A stretch of 64,000 nt of DNA from positions 1 to 64,000 of the forward strand of contig JAIKZS010000173.1 in the NCBI GenBank assembly GCA_024682035.1. The letters run 5' to 3'. The DNA is from Bacteroidaceae bacterium. Its GTDB lineage: Bacteria; Bacteroidota; Bacteroidia; Bacteroidales; Bacteroidaceae. Below, in pieces: positions 26,407 to 35,775 of this stretch. The position numbers and the translations under genes are program-made. Every line of letters begins with the position of its first letter. The first letter of the stretch is position 1. The notes under the pieces are model-generated. The model did no database searches, was not told the origin of the DNA, and saw nothing but the letters and a program-made list of their open reading frames with translations.

Positions 26407-27744
26407 TTATTTTTTAGCGTTGCGGGCACGAATGATAGCTCCTACCCTTGCCTTACCCAAGCTGATGTAATCAAGCAATGGACGATTGGCAGGACAGGTG
26501 AACTGACAGGCGCCGCAACTCAAGCAGTCCATAATGTCTTCTTTCTCTAATCTCTCAAACTCGGCATGTTCAGCCAGTTGTGCCATTAAATAAGGTTCAA
26601 GACCCATTGGGCAGGCACTAACGCACTTAGCGCAACGGATGCAAGGCTGCACCTCACCACGCTTGGCATCTTTCTGGTTCATAATGGTAATGCCTGATGT
26701 GCCTTTGGCTGTAGGTACATCAGTGTTAACCAGTGCTTTTCCCATCATAGGACCACCACTGATAATTTTACCAGTATCTTCTGGCAGACCACCACATGCA
26801 TCTATGAGCTGCTGAACAGGAGTACCTATACGAGCCAAGAAGTTACTAGGTGTTTTCACCGATTTACCGGTTACAGTGACAACGCGTTCAAACAGAGGTT
26901 TGTTTTTTTGTACTGCCTCATACACCGCAAAGGCTGTACCTACGTTCTGCACCAAAGCGCCAGTAGATATGGGCAGTGCACCACTACCAACATATTTGTT
27001 AGTTATAGCCTGAATAAGTTGTTTTTCACCACCTTGAGGATATTTCATCTTCAGTGGCACCACCTCTACACCAGAAAAATCTTTGGCAGCTTTGCTGAGG
27101 GCAGCTATAGCATCGGGCTTGTTGTTTTCAACACCAATATAAGCTTTGTTAACGCGCATTGATTTCATAAGAATGCTTACACCCACTACAATTTCAGGAG
27201 CATGTTCCAGCATGAGTCGGTGGTCAGCTGTGAGGTAAGGCTCGCACTCTGCACCATTAATAACCACACACTCGGGTTTGAATGCTGGTGGAGGTGAAAG
27301 TTTTACTTGTGTGGGGAAGCAGGCACCACCCATACCAACTATGCCCATATCGGCAACCTTCTTATTAATCTCTTCTGGAGTGAGTGTGCACTCCTTAACC
27401 AGCGTGTCAGTACGGTCAATGCTTTCAAGCCATTCATCGCCTTCTACATCAATAAAGATGGCAGGTTTTGAGTAGCCGCTTGCATCAATAATGGTGTCTA
27501 TTTTAGTCACTTTGCCGCTGACGGATGAATGGATGGCAGCTGACACGAAACCACCAGGTTCCGCAATCTTCTGGCCTACCTTCACCACATCCCCCTTCTG
27601 CACAAGGGGCTTAGCGGGCGCGCCAATGTGCTGTCCCAGCAAGATGGCTACCTTAGCGGGGATGGCTGCTTTGACGATGGGCTGACCTGCTGAAAGTTTA
27701 TTTCCGTGAGGATGAACTCCTCCGATTGAAAATGTCTTCAACAT
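26407..27744 (-). CDS. rnfC: Rnf complex NADH-side subunit RnfC (RsxC)
   Basis: A 445-residue peripheral subunit carrying the NAD(H)/FMN site and two [4Fe-4S] clusters. GIVGMGGACFPTQVKL (about residue 134) and the INGAECEPYLTADHRLM segment belong to the flavin/NADH-binding part. Clusters are held by CIRCAKCVSACPMG (near 370) and CLSCGACQFTCP (near 410). The length fits the short RnfC of anaerobes without the long Ala/Lys-rich tail of enterobacteria. It follows rnfB by 33 bp. Confidence 0.95.
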   Translation of the reverse strand: MLKTFSIGGVHPHGNKLSAGQPIVKAAIPAKVAILLGQHIGAPAKPLVQKGDVVKVGQKIAEPGGFVSAAIHSSVSGKVTKIDTIIDASGYSKPAIFIDVEGDEWLESIDRTDTLVKECTLTPEEINKKVADMGIVGMGGACFPTQVKLSPPPAFKPECVVINGAECEPYLTADHRLMLEHAPEIVVGVSILMKSMRVNKAYIGVENNKPDAIAALSKAAKDFSGVEVVPLKMKYPQGGEKQLIQAITNKYVGSGALPISTGALVQNVGTAFAVYEAVQKNKPLFERVVTVTGKSVKTPSNFLARIGTPVQQLIDACGGLPEDTGKIISGGPMMGKALVNTDVPTAKGTSGITIMNQKDAKRGEVQPCIRCAKCVSACPMGLEPYLMAQLAEHAEFERLEKEDIMDCLSCGACQFTCPANRPLLDYISLGKARVGAIIRARNAKK

Positions 27745-27777
27745 AGTATATATTTTATCATTTTTTATTTTATTGAA

Positions 27778-29166
27778 TTACAACAAAGTAGAAGCAATCT
27801 TTTGAACTACTGCTACAGCTTCTTCCTGTGTCTTAGCAGCACGCTTAACAGCTACCAAGCCGGTAGTCTTTACAGGCACTAATGGAGTAGTATCCACCAC
27901 TGGAATTTCGGCTTTACTCGGGTTCTTTGCTGCATTAGCCAACGCCAGAGCAGCTATCTTGGCAACCACATCCACCTTTGGATGAGCAGCGATGTTCACC
28001 AACTCAAAGGCTGGCATCGTTGCCTTAACAGCGGGTTTTTCTACAGCTGGCGCAGCAGGTGCTGCCTGAGATACTTCTGCTGCAGGGGCAGCCTTCAGCA
28101 AAGCAGCAATCTTAGCCATCACCTCGTCTCCACCAACAGAACACATCTTATCGCCTATTCCACCGTCTTTCACAATAGCAGCTGCAAATGCAGGACAATC
28201 GTCAAAGCCGCAAGCACCGCAATTGGCTTGTGGAAGCAAGGCTGCAATAGATGCAGAGCTTGGCATAGCTACAGGCTTAGCAGCAGGTGCCTTAGTCTCG
28301 GCTGGTTTTGCCACTGCAGCAGGCTTTTCTACAGCTGGCTTAACTGGCTTAGGAGGGAAGTTAAGATCTATAATAGCGTGTGTTGGGCACACGTCAACAC
28401 ATTTGCGACATGATTTACACTTATTGTAGTCAATATATGCCACGTTGTTGGTAACAGTAATGGCGCCAAATGGACAAGTCTTTTCGCACTTGCCACAACC
28501 GATACAGCCTACACTGCAGGCTTTGCGAGTAACCGCACCCTTGTCTTTGTTGACACAGCGCACATATACTCGGCGATTCTTCACGCCTTTCTTACGCAGC
28601 TCTATAATACCTTTCGGACAAGCCTTAGCGCAGGCTCCACAGGCAGTACACTTCTCATCGTCAACTTCAGGCAGACCGGTAGTCGGGTTGATGTGAATGG
28701 CGTCGAACTTGCAGGCATTTATACAGTCACCACAGCCTAAACAGCCGTAGCTACAACCTGTTTCACCACCGTAAAGCGCAGCTGCAATAGCACAACTCTT
28801 TACTCCATCATACTGGTTTAGGCGTGGACGGTTGGCACAACTGCCGTTGCAGCGCACCACAGCCACCATGGGTTCTTTTGCCTCAGCCACAAGTCCCATA
28901 ACAGCGGCTATCTTTTCCATAACGGGTTGTCCTCCCACTGGACACATTTTCCCTTCCAGTGATCCATCTTTAACTATGGCGCTAGCCAATCCGTTACAAC
29001 CCGGATAACCGCAACCGCCACAATTCGCCTGAGGCAACACCTCAGCTACCTGCGCGATACGCGGGTCTTCGTACATAGCAAACTTCTTAGAAGTAAGATA
29101 AAGCACTAATGCAGCCACCAGTGCTATCACTCCTATAGAGATTACTGCTATCAGAATTACATTCAT
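27778..29166 (-). CDS. rnfB: Rnf complex ferredoxin-side subunit RnfB with duplicated Fe-S domain
   Basis: RnfB takes electrons from ferredoxin. One membrane helix (residues 3-25) is followed by the RnfB Fe-S domain with Cys49, 52, 57 and 75, then four ferredoxin-type motifs (Cys142-152, 173-183, 218-231, 250-260). Unusually, after an Ala/Pro/Lys linker (272-300) there is a second copy of the first domain (LPQANCGACGFDDCP; Cys316, 319, 324, 342) and a further 100-residue Ala-rich tail. At 462 residues it is about 150 longer than most RnfB proteins. It is preceded by rseC in the same operon. Confidence 0.93.
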   Translation of the reverse strand: MNVILIAVISIGVIALVAALVLYLTSKKFAMYEDPRIAQVAEVLPQANCGGCGYPGCNGLASAIVKDGSLEGKMCPVGGQPVMEKIAAVMGLVAEAKEPMVAVVRCNGSCANRPRLNQYDGVKSCAIAAALYGGETGCSYGCLGCGDCINACKFDAIHINPTTGLPEVDDEKCTACGACAKACPKGIIELRKKGVKNRRVYVRCVNKDKGAVTRKACSVGCIGCGKCEKTCPFGAITVTNNVAYIDYNKCKSCRKCVDVCPTHAIIDLNFPPKPVKPAVEKPAAVAKPAETKAPAAKPVAMPSSASIAALLPQANCGACGFDDCPAFAAAIVKDGGIGDKMCSVGGDEVMAKIAALLKAAPAAEVSQAAPAAPAVEKPAVKATMPAFELVNIAAHPKVDVVAKIAALALANAAKNPSKAEIPVVDTTPLVPVKTTGLVAVKRAAKTQEEAVAVVQKIASTLL

Positions 29167-29209
29167 AAATTAGTTAGTATTAAGTTATTGATTATATTCA
29201 ATTAAATTA

Positions 29210-29641
29210 TCAATTTACCTTTGAAATGCTAAAACTAAAAATGCTCTTCATCTTGGTTCTGCCAAAAATGTAGAGCAGTAAATAGTAAACAGCCACACAG
29301 CCCAACGAGTAAAGAGCTACAGCTATTTCATGATCTTTGCCTAACCAATAGGTAAGACCCATAAGCATCGCCATAAACAAGAGCAACGGCAGCAGGTATC
29401 CATACCAAACTGCTTTACGACCCATGCTGGTAGAACCAATAATCCATACCTCTTCACCTACTTGGTAACTAGCAGCCTCTTTGTCGTACACATCAATAAG
29501 GTGTTCCTTAGATTCTGCTGAGGAACAATTGTTTTTGATGCTACAAGACGAACAGGAAGTGGTTTGAGTGATCTTTACTTGAAGGTAGTTACCCTCAATA
29601 TATTCCACAATTCCACTGTGTTTAACCATTTCGTTTTTCAT
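29210..29641 (-). CDS. rseC: RseC/MucC family positive regulator
   Basis: A 143-residue membrane protein with the RseC pattern: an N-terminal cytoplasmic cysteine cluster (CSSCSIKNNCSS, near residues 31-42) followed by two adjacent membrane helices (about 80-100 and 105-127). RseC members are linked to the Rnf/Rsx complexes that keep SoxR reduced; in Bacteroidota they open the rnf operon, as here. The role is probably assembly or redox signalling of Rnf. A promoter match lies at 29674-29704. Confidence 0.85.
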   Translation of the reverse strand: MKNEMVKHSGIVEYIEGNYLQVKITQTTSCSSCSIKNNCSSAESKEHLIDVYDKEAASYQVGEEVWIIGSTSMGRKAVWYGYLLPLLLFMAMLMGLTYWLGKDHEIAVALYSLGCVAVYYLLLYIFGRTKMKSIFSFSISKVN

Positions 29642-29673
29642 GGTATGTACAAAATATTTGAAATATTTTAGTG

Positions 29674-29704
29674 CAAAAATAATGTATAAAATTGTAAGAA
29701 CAAA
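29674..29704 (-). promoter_or_regulatory. Bacteroidota-type promoter of the rseC-rnf operon
   Basis: On the minus strand TTTG (29701-29704), a 19-nt spacer and TATTTTTG (29674-29681) fit the consensus. The -33 element overlaps the T run of the terminator of the upstream gene, so the two transcription units abut. Confidence 0.55.
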
Positions 29705-29736
29705 ATAAAAAGGGGATGATTTTAAGTATCATCCCC
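29702..29736 (-). terminator. Terminator of the DUF3078 gene
   Basis: A 9-bp stem GGGGATGAT (29712-29720) with ATCATCCCC (29728-29736) is followed on the minus strand by TTTTTATTTT. Confidence 0.8.
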
Positions 29737-29783
29737 AAAACTATAAAAATTATATTTTTATGCGCTACAAAAGCATTTGCTGA

Positions 29784-31256
29784 TTACCAGTTATAGCTCA
29801 GACCGAAACTGAGTAATTCACTTAACTGGAAATAACTGGTACTTCCGTTCAAAGGTACTGCACTATCATCATAACGTGCATGTACATAAAATTTTGTAGA
29901 AAGGAATCTGTTGACAGCCAAATTCAGCGTATTCTCCCACTCTACACGCACCCACTTATAACTGGTAAGGTAGTCTAGACGAGATTCCAATGAAATGTTT
30001 TTGGTAATGTTCCACGTAAGGGTTGGCTTAATTTCAGAACCGAAATTGTGTTTTACGCTCTTGCCCTCATCAAGGCCATAGGTAGTTTCATCAACCTCGC
30101 TGCTTCCAATATATCGCATGGTCCAGTTCAGAGGCGCCAACAACAAAGAGAAGGTAAACTTTTCTGATTTCTTCTTGTAATCCATACCAAGCGCCACAGT
30201 AACATCGGCAGGTGCCAGGAAAGTAGATATCAGTTTTGGATCATTTGACTTATAACCGTTAACAAACTGAGTCTTAAACTCGGCTGAAAGCGTGTAGTAC
30301 CAATTCTTGGCTGCCTGGACACCCAACTTACTGAAAATGCGCAGCTGATCAGTATTGGTAAGATATTTATGCACCTGGTCAGACGGCGTAGAAGCCAAAC
30401 CTAACTTGGCATCTAATAGATTTTCCCACTGCACTTTCTCACGATCGTTGTAGTTGGCCGACAACTGCAAGGTTCCTATCATAGACACACTGCTGACACC
30501 ACCTTTATACCAGTTGTCTGACAAATAATGCTGTGAGAACTGTAGCGAACTGCTCCCAGTAAATTTCCAAAACTCGGGCTTGCGCACTTCTACCTCAGCT
30601 TCTTGTTCCAAATCAAGAGGTGAATTAGCAGTCAGCACATTGATGATGTCACGTTGAGCTTTTGTGGCCGTAGTGCTCTCTTCCTTAGCAATATTATCAA
30701 CAAAAACTCCAGCCTCATCGAGCTGATCCTCTGTGAAGACAATAGCCTCTGGCGAATTTAAGTAAAGATTCATCAAAGTTTTATCAACCACCTTATTTAC
30801 ACGTTCTTTCTTATTAAAACAATTTTGATCAAGTGGCAATAAATCTGGGTCCATTTCAGGACTTTTATCTGCTAATAAAACATCGGTATTGACGGTTGAC
30901 AATTGACCAATAGACGACTTATAATAAGTGGCAGGAAGAAACAGTCTATAATAATCGGGATCTGTTTGAATGTAGCGTTCTGGGGTTTCGGGATTGTTCA
31001 ATGAGTCCAAAACGGAAATATATTTTTCGTAAAGATAAGAAACGGTGTCTTTCTGGAATACATTCTTCTTATCAGTTGGTATTTGCCGAACGAAAAAATA
31101 TTTCCCCAACGAATCTGGCAACTCTATTATCTTAACAGTCTTTACTGGAACTTGGTCTTCGGGCACCGCAGATTTGCGAACAATACTTGCTGCCCTAGTC
31201 GATGAAACCGACAGAAATGCTCCTACTAACAGCAGTGAAATATATCTCATATTCAT
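29784..31256 (-). CDS. DUF3078 family secreted protein
   Basis: A 490-residue protein with a signal peptide (about residues 1-22, SSTRAAS). The C-terminal half (from about residue 235, FWKFTGSSSLQFSQHYLSDNWYKGG) has the DUF3078 signature and reads as an outer-membrane beta-barrel with many Trp/Tyr-containing strands and a terminal aromatic (LSYNW). The N-terminal 220 residues are polar and may be periplasmic. Function is unknown; the family is found almost only in Bacteroidota. A single-gene unit is likely: it has its own promoter (31293-31324) and terminator (29702-29736). Confidence 0.8.
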   Translation of the reverse strand: MNMRYISLLLVGAFLSVSSTRAASIVRKSAVPEDQVPVKTVKIIELPDSLGKYFFVRQIPTDKKNVFQKDTVSYLYEKYISVLDSLNNPETPERYIQTDPDYYRLFLPATYYKSSIGQLSTVNTDVLLADKSPEMDPDLLPLDQNCFNKKERVNKVVDKTLMNLYLNSPEAIVFTEDQLDEAGVFVDNIAKEESTTATKAQRDIINVLTANSPLDLEQEAEVEVRKPEFWKFTGSSSLQFSQHYLSDNWYKGGVSSVSMIGTLQLSANYNDREKVQWENLLDAKLGLASTPSDQVHKYLTNTDQLRIFSKLGVQAAKNWYYTLSAEFKTQFVNGYKSNDPKLISTFLAPADVTVALGMDYKKKSEKFTFSLLLAPLNWTMRYIGSSEVDETTYGLDEGKSVKHNFGSEIKPTLTWNITKNISLESRLDYLTSYKWVRVEWENTLNLAVNRFLSTKFYVHARYDDSAVPLNGSTSYFQLSELLSFGLSYNW

Positions 31257-31292
31257 AAATCAACTTCTATTAAAAATGATTATTTCTTATTG

Positions 31293-31324
31293 CAAAGATA
31301 ATGTTAATAACTTAATCAAGCAAG
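31293..31324 (-). promoter_or_regulatory. Probable promoter of the DUF3078 gene
   Basis: On the minus strand CTTG (31321-31324, one mismatch), a 20-nt spacer and TATCTTTG (31293-31300) lie about 37 nt before the ATG. Confidence 0.45.
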
Positions 31325-31444
31325 AATATCGAAAAAAATCATCTTTCTTTAGGCACTTCGGTCTTATTTTATTACTTTTGCAGCTAAATTGTTGAAATTC
31401 GACATTAACATACCATAATTAATAAAAAAAACATAGAAAAAGAA

Positions 31445-33292
31445 ATGGACAAAAATACAATGATCGGCATGGCATTGATATTCCTGGTACTAATTGTATT
31501 CAGCTATCTTAGCCGCCCGTCACAAGAGCAACTTGCTGCACAACAGCAGTATTATGATTCAATAGCACAGGTTCAAGAACGGGCTGCAGAACTGCAAGCC
31601 AAGGCAGATGCTGCATTAGCTAACGAAAGAATGATGGCAGCAAAAGACTCTAACTCGCTGTTTTTTGGAGCTACGCAAGGTACTGCTGAACTGGTGACCA
31701 TTGAGAATAATCTGGCCAAACTGACACTTAACACAAAGGGTGGTAGCTTATATGCTGTTACTCTGAAAGAATATATGAGTCAAGACAAAGTAACTCCTGT
31801 GACTTTGTTCGAAGACGAAGAAGTTTCACTGAACTATTTGCTATACAACGCGCAAGGGGCTATTGAAACGAGCGATTATTATTTTACTCCTATCAACAAG
31901 ACCGATCAAGCTGTAACAATGCGACTAAAGGCATCGGAACAAAGTTATGTAGATTTTACCTACACGATGCATCCTGATACCTATCTGGTAGACCTGAGTA
32001 TTCAAGCAGTGGGCTTGGACGGCAAGCTGGCCAGCAGCAACAAACATATCGATATTGAGTGGAAGCAACGTGCACGCCAGATTGAGAAGGGTTATACATA
32101 TGAAAATCGTTTAGCTCAGCTGACTTACAAGACTGCTGATGACGTGGAGGAGATGTCTGCCAGCGGCGAAGATCACGAGGAAGTGACCGAACCGGTAACT
32201 TGGGTGGCTTTCAAAAACCAGTTCTTTTCAGCAGTAATGATAAGTGACGAGGGCTTTAACAATACAAAACTGGATTCAAAAATAGAAGATCGTAACAGCG
32301 GATATATCAAAGATTATGCTGCTGATATGAATACGGTGTTCGACTCTACTGGCAGCAAGCCAACAGAGATGCACATGTATTTTGGTCCTAACCACTATAA
32401 GATTCTCTCTGCACTCGACGAAGGCCGCGAAACAAATTGGGATATGCAGCGACTGGTGTACTTAGGATGGCCTATTTTACGATGGATCAACCAGTTCTTC
32501 ACCATCAACATATTCGATTGGCTCACAAAATTGGGCTTAGGAATGGGGTTGGTATTGTTGTTTATGACGCTTATCGTGAAGATTGTGATTCTGCCAACTA
32601 CTTGGAAGACATATATTTCATCGGCCAAAATGAAAGCGTTGAAACCCAAAGTAGATGAGATTAATGCAAAATATCCAAATGAGGCTGATGCAATGAAGAA
32701 ACAGCAGGAAATCATGACGATGTACAGTCAGTATAGGGTAAGTCCTATGGGTGGTTGTTTGCCAATGCTCATCCAGTTCCCTATTTTGATGGCTTTGTTC
32801 CTGTTTGTGCCTAGCGCTATTGAACTGCGCCAGCAAAGCTTCTTGTGGGCAGACGACCTGAGTACATATGACTCATTTGTGACTTTCCCTTTCACGATTC
32901 CTTTCCTGGGCGATCACTTGAGTTTGTTCTGTGTATTGATGACCGTTACTAACTTGATGTACATGATGTACAACATGAAAATGCAGGATACTGGCGCTAA
33001 TCCGTCAATGGCAGCTATGAAATATATGAATTACATTATGCCAGTGGTGTTCTTGTTTATCTTGAATGATTATCCTGCAGGTTTGAATTACTACTACTTC
33101 CTGAGTACACTTATCAGTGTGGCAACAATGGCGTGGATGCGATATGCAACCGATGATGCTAAGTTGCTGGCTCAGCTGGAAGCTAATAAAAAAGACCCTA
33201 AAGAAATGCGTAAGACTGGATTCCAGGCTCGACTAGAGGCTATGCAAAAGCAGCAGGAAGAGATGCAGCGCCAGCGTAATAATAAGAAATAA
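31445..33292 (+). CDS. yidC: Membrane protein insertase YidC
   Basis: YidC inserts and folds inner-membrane proteins with or without SecYEG. The 615-residue protein has an N-terminal signal-anchor helix (residues 5-21), a large periplasmic domain (about 60-345) and the conserved C-terminal core (from about residue 355, with [18 protein letters not shown], the cytoplasmic loop [17 protein letters not shown], and [12 protein letters not shown]). A basic tail ends the protein. A TACTTTTG -7 box is at 31373-31380 with only a weak -33 match. The metallophosphoesterase gene follows after 41 bp. Confidence 0.96.
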   Translation: MDKNTMIGMALIFLVLIVFSYLSRPSQEQLAAQQQYYDSIAQVQERAAELQAKADAALANERMMAAKDSNSLFFGATQGTAELVTIENNLAKLTLNTKGGSLYAVTLKEYMSQDKVTPVTLFEDEEVSLNYLLYNAQGAIETSDYYFTPINKTDQAVTMRLKASEQSYVDFTYTMHPDTYLVDLSIQAVGLDGKLASSNKHIDIEWKQRARQIEKGYTYENRLAQLTYKTADDVEEMSASGEDHEEVTEPVTWVAFKNQFFSAVMISDEGFNNTKLDSKIEDRNSGYIKDYAADMNTVFDSTGSKPTEMHMYFGPNHYKILSALDEGRETNWDMQRLVYLGWPILRWINQFFTINIFDWLTKLGLGMGLVLLFMTLIVKIVILPTTWKTYISSAKMKALKPKVDEINAKYPNEADAMKKQQEIMTMYSQYRVSPMGGCLPMLIQFPILMALFLFVPSAIELRQQSFLWADDLSTYDSFVTFPFTIPFLGDHLSLFCVLMTVTNLMYMMYNMKMQDTGANPSMAAMKYMNYIMPVVFLFILNDYPAGLNYYYFLSTLISVATMAWMRYATDDAKLLAQLEANKKDPKEMRKTGFQARLEAMQKQQEEMQRQRNNKK

Positions 33293-33333
33293 AATAACAT
33301 ATTCTCTACACTTGGGAAGATTAAACTGATACT

Positions 33334-34395
33334 ATGACTGAAAAACATTCAATCAATAGAAGGCAATTCATTAAAAACTCGGCTTTAATAAGCATGGGTG
33401 GATTCATCCCTGCATCGGGCATTGCTGCCTCAAGAGTGGCTACCAGCAGCGGTGAGAAGTTTATGAATTTCAACTTCAAACCTAATGGCAAGTTCAAAAT
33501 TTTGCAGCTTACCGACACACATTTTATTACAGGTGACCCTCGTTCTGAGCGGGCTATAAAGAACATCTGTGAGATGATGGATGCAGAAAAGCCAGACTTG
33601 GTGATACATACGGGCGACATAGTTTTTGGCTCTCCAGCAGAGAAGAGTGTTCGTGATCTTTTCGCTCCTGTAATTGAGCGTAAAATTCCATTTGCTGTAG
33701 CCCTCGGTAACCACGACAGCGATTACGACCTTACACGTAAGGAGATTTTCGAAGTTATTAAATCTTTGCCTTATAACATCAATTCTACTGTTACTGGCAT
33801 GTACGGAGTAAGTAATGACATCATTACCCTTTCTAAAGAAAACGAGGATAAGCCTCAGTGGGTATTTTATTTATTTGATTCAAACAATCGTGCTGAGCTG
33901 GCCGGATTTGAAGAAAGCTATGGCTACATTCACTTTGAGGAAATAAACTGGTACCGTAAGCATAGCGCCGAATTTACTAAAAAGAATGGAGGGATGCCAG
34001 TGCCTTCGCTTTCATTCTTCCACATTCCCCTACCCGAGTTTAATTATGCTTTCAGACTAGACCGTCATCGCATTATGAAAGGCAATTTTGGTGAAGAGCC
34101 ATGTTCGCCCGACATTAATTCTGGCATGTTTGTGGCTATGAAGGAAATGGGTGATGTTAAGGCTGTGATTTGCGGGCATGATCATGACAATGATTATGCG
34201 ATGAAGTGGCACGATATTTTCTTGATGTATGGCCGATACAGCGGCTGCGACACCGTATATAATAACTTAAAGCCGAATGGAGCGCGCGTTATAGAACTAA
34301 CTAAGGACGACAACACTTTCCGTTCTTGGGTTCGTTTATATGGTGGTGAGATTACACAAAACTTAAAATATCCTAATGATTTCAAGACATTCTAA
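33334..34395 (+). CDS. Calcineurin-like metallophosphoesterase with Tat-type signal
   Basis: A 353-residue phosphoesterase of the purple acid phosphatase-like/Dcr2 type. Metal-binding motifs are in order: QLTDTHF (DxH), HTGDIVFG (GDxx), ALGNHDSDYD (GNHD) and CGHDHDNDY (GHDH). The N terminus has a twin-arginine pattern (NRRQFIKN, residues 8-15) followed by a mildly hydrophobic stretch to about residue 34, so export by Tat is likely. The substrate is unknown. It lies 41 bp after yidC and is ended by the hairpin at 34465-34490. Confidence 0.85.
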   Translation: MTEKHSINRRQFIKNSALISMGGFIPASGIAASRVATSSGEKFMNFNFKPNGKFKILQLTDTHFITGDPRSERAIKNICEMMDAEKPDLVIHTGDIVFGSPAEKSVRDLFAPVIERKIPFAVALGNHDSDYDLTRKEIFEVIKSLPYNINSTVTGMYGVSNDIITLSKENEDKPQWVFYLFDSNNRAELAGFEESYGYIHFEEINWYRKHSAEFTKKNGGMPVPSLSFFHIPLPEFNYAFRLDRHRIMKGNFGEEPCSPDINSGMFVAMKEMGDVKAVICGHDHDNDYAMKWHDIFLMYGRYSGCDTVYNNLKPNGARVIELTKDDNTFRSWVRLYGGEITQNLKYPNDFKTF

Positions 34396-34454
34396 TTGGA
34401 ATGATCGTTTTTCAGAACTCACTTTTTTTATTTACGATAATTCACGAATATAGA

Positions 34455-34490
34455 ATAAAAAAAGCTGGTCAGAATTTGACCAGTTTTTTT
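34455..34490. terminator. Bidirectional terminator between phosphoesterase and tRNA-Asp
   Basis: Stem CTGGTCA (34465-34471) with TGACCAG (34477-34483) has a run of T on the plus side and a run of A on the other side, so it can end both the phosphoesterase and the tRNA transcripts. Confidence 0.85.
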
Positions 34491-34492
34491 TG

Positions 34493-34566
34493 CGGTGCGT
34501 ACGAGACTCGAACTCGTGACCCCGTGCGTGACAGGCACGTATTCTAACCAACTGAACTAACGCACC
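34493..34566 (-). tRNA. tRNA-Asp (anticodon GTC)
   Basis: On the minus strand the 74-nt sequence folds as a cloverleaf. The acceptor stem pairs GGTGCGT with ACGCACC, and the D arm reads GTTCAGTTGGTTAGAAT. The anticodon stem CGTGC/GCACG encloses the loop CTGTCAC (anticodon GTC), and the T arm has GTTCGAGTC. The discriminator base is G, as expected for Asp. The CCA end is not encoded. Confidence 0.95.
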
Positions 34567-34645
34567 AGTTTGGTTTTGCGGTTGCAAAGATAAATACATT
34601 TTTTTAATACCACAATAAAAAATGCAAAAAAATTACATGAAAAAA

Positions 34646-35689
34646 CTAATGTTTTGTGAGTTTCTGCAAACGTTTCTTCCCTTCAGACAATAACTCACTG
34701 TTACGCTGGCGAATACCTTCAAATATATAATCATTTAACTGACGAATGCCATTAATGACTTCTTGTGCAATATTGGTAACAGAACGATTTTTGCTGTCTT
34801 CAGCCGGCACTATCACCTTCAAGCCTGCATGATGTATTTTCACCTTTAGATTAGCTCCCATATTACCAGGATCACCATCGAAGTGTATCACACCAGGTTT
34901 TTCACGGCGTATGTTGATGGTTTTGCAGCGGAGAGTTTTGATATGACTATTCTGATCGATTGTCTTGGTAAACAGTTGCAAAGTGAGAGAAGGCACATCT
35001 AAGGCGGTAAACGGACTAATGATGGTAACATCTAAGAAACCATCAGTAAGGGTGGCCTTAGGAGCTATGTAAGCATTGTTGCCATACTGAGCTGCGTTAC
35101 CGCAAGCAATCAGAAAAGCCTGATAGATTTCCGTTTCATTATCGTCAATGGTTACCTTATAAGTTTCTGGTTTGTAGTTCAAGGAAGCATTGAGCGATTG
35201 TTCTATATAGGTATTGATGCCTCGTTTTCCGGCTTCAGCAAATTTCAAACTTACAAAGGCATCAAAGCCGACACCACATGTACAGAAAAACTTTCGCCTA
35301 TTGATGGTTCCATAGTCTATTGCCTCTACATAACCTTCATTAATAACCTCAAGCGCTTTTCTGGCCTGCATACTGATTTCCAAATGACGAGCTAAGCCAT
35401 TGCCAGAGCCACAAGGAATAATACCCAAAGCGGTATGAGTATGCGTCAAAGCACGACCAACCTCATTAACAGTACCGTCACCACCAACAGCTACTACCGC
35501 AAATTGATTTTCTTTGGCACACTGAGTAGCGATTTCTTCAGCATGACCAGCGTATTCAGTATATAATATTTGGAAAGAATATTTTTCAACATCGAGAAAG
35601 TCATTAATCATCTGAACAATCTGCTCTTTCTCCGCAGTCCCAGAGATAGGATTAACCACAAAAGTTATATGTCTCTTATCTTTCTCCAT
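34646..35689 (-). CDS. Diacylglycerol/lipid kinase family protein (YegS/DagK type)
   Basis: A 347-residue soluble lipid kinase of the DAGK catalytic family. The conserved residues are NPISG (residues 13-17), the nucleotide loop VGGDGTVNEV (about 69-78) and PCGSGNGLARH (about 92-102). The second domain ends with the FDGDPG segment characteristic of the fold. The cytoplasmic enzyme would phosphorylate diacylglycerol or a related lipid such as a sphingoid base. A TATCTTTG -7 box on its strand is at 35709-35716. It is divergent from the acyl-CoA-ligase gene. Confidence 0.88.
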   Translation of the reverse strand: MEKDKRHITFVVNPISGTAEKEQIVQMINDFLDVEKYSFQILYTEYAGHAEEIATQCAKENQFAVVAVGGDGTVNEVGRALTHTHTALGIIPCGSGNGLARHLEISMQARKALEVINEGYVEAIDYGTINRRKFFCTCGVGFDAFVSLKFAEAGKRGINTYIEQSLNASLNYKPETYKVTIDDNETEIYQAFLIACGNAAQYGNNAYIAPKATLTDGFLDVTIISPFTALDVPSLTLQLFTKTIDQNSHIKTLRCKTINIRREKPGVIHFDGDPGNMGANLKVKIHHAGLKVIVPAEDSKNRSVTNIAQEVINGIRQLNDYIFEGIRQRNSELLSEGKKRLQKLTKH

Positions 35690-35739
35690 TTATTAAGGTT
35701 ATTTTATGCAAAGATAATGTTTATAATTTAAAAAATAGC

Positions 35740-35747
35740 TATCTTTG
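35740..35747 (+). promoter_or_regulatory. -7 box of the acyl-CoA-ligase-like gene
   Basis: TATCTTTG lies 28 nt before the ATG at 35776. The -33 region has only a weak match. A divergent TATCTTTG for the lipid kinase is at 35709-35716 on the other strand. Confidence 0.4.
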
Positions 35748-35775
35748 TTCCATATTTTAATAAGATTGTTTTTGT

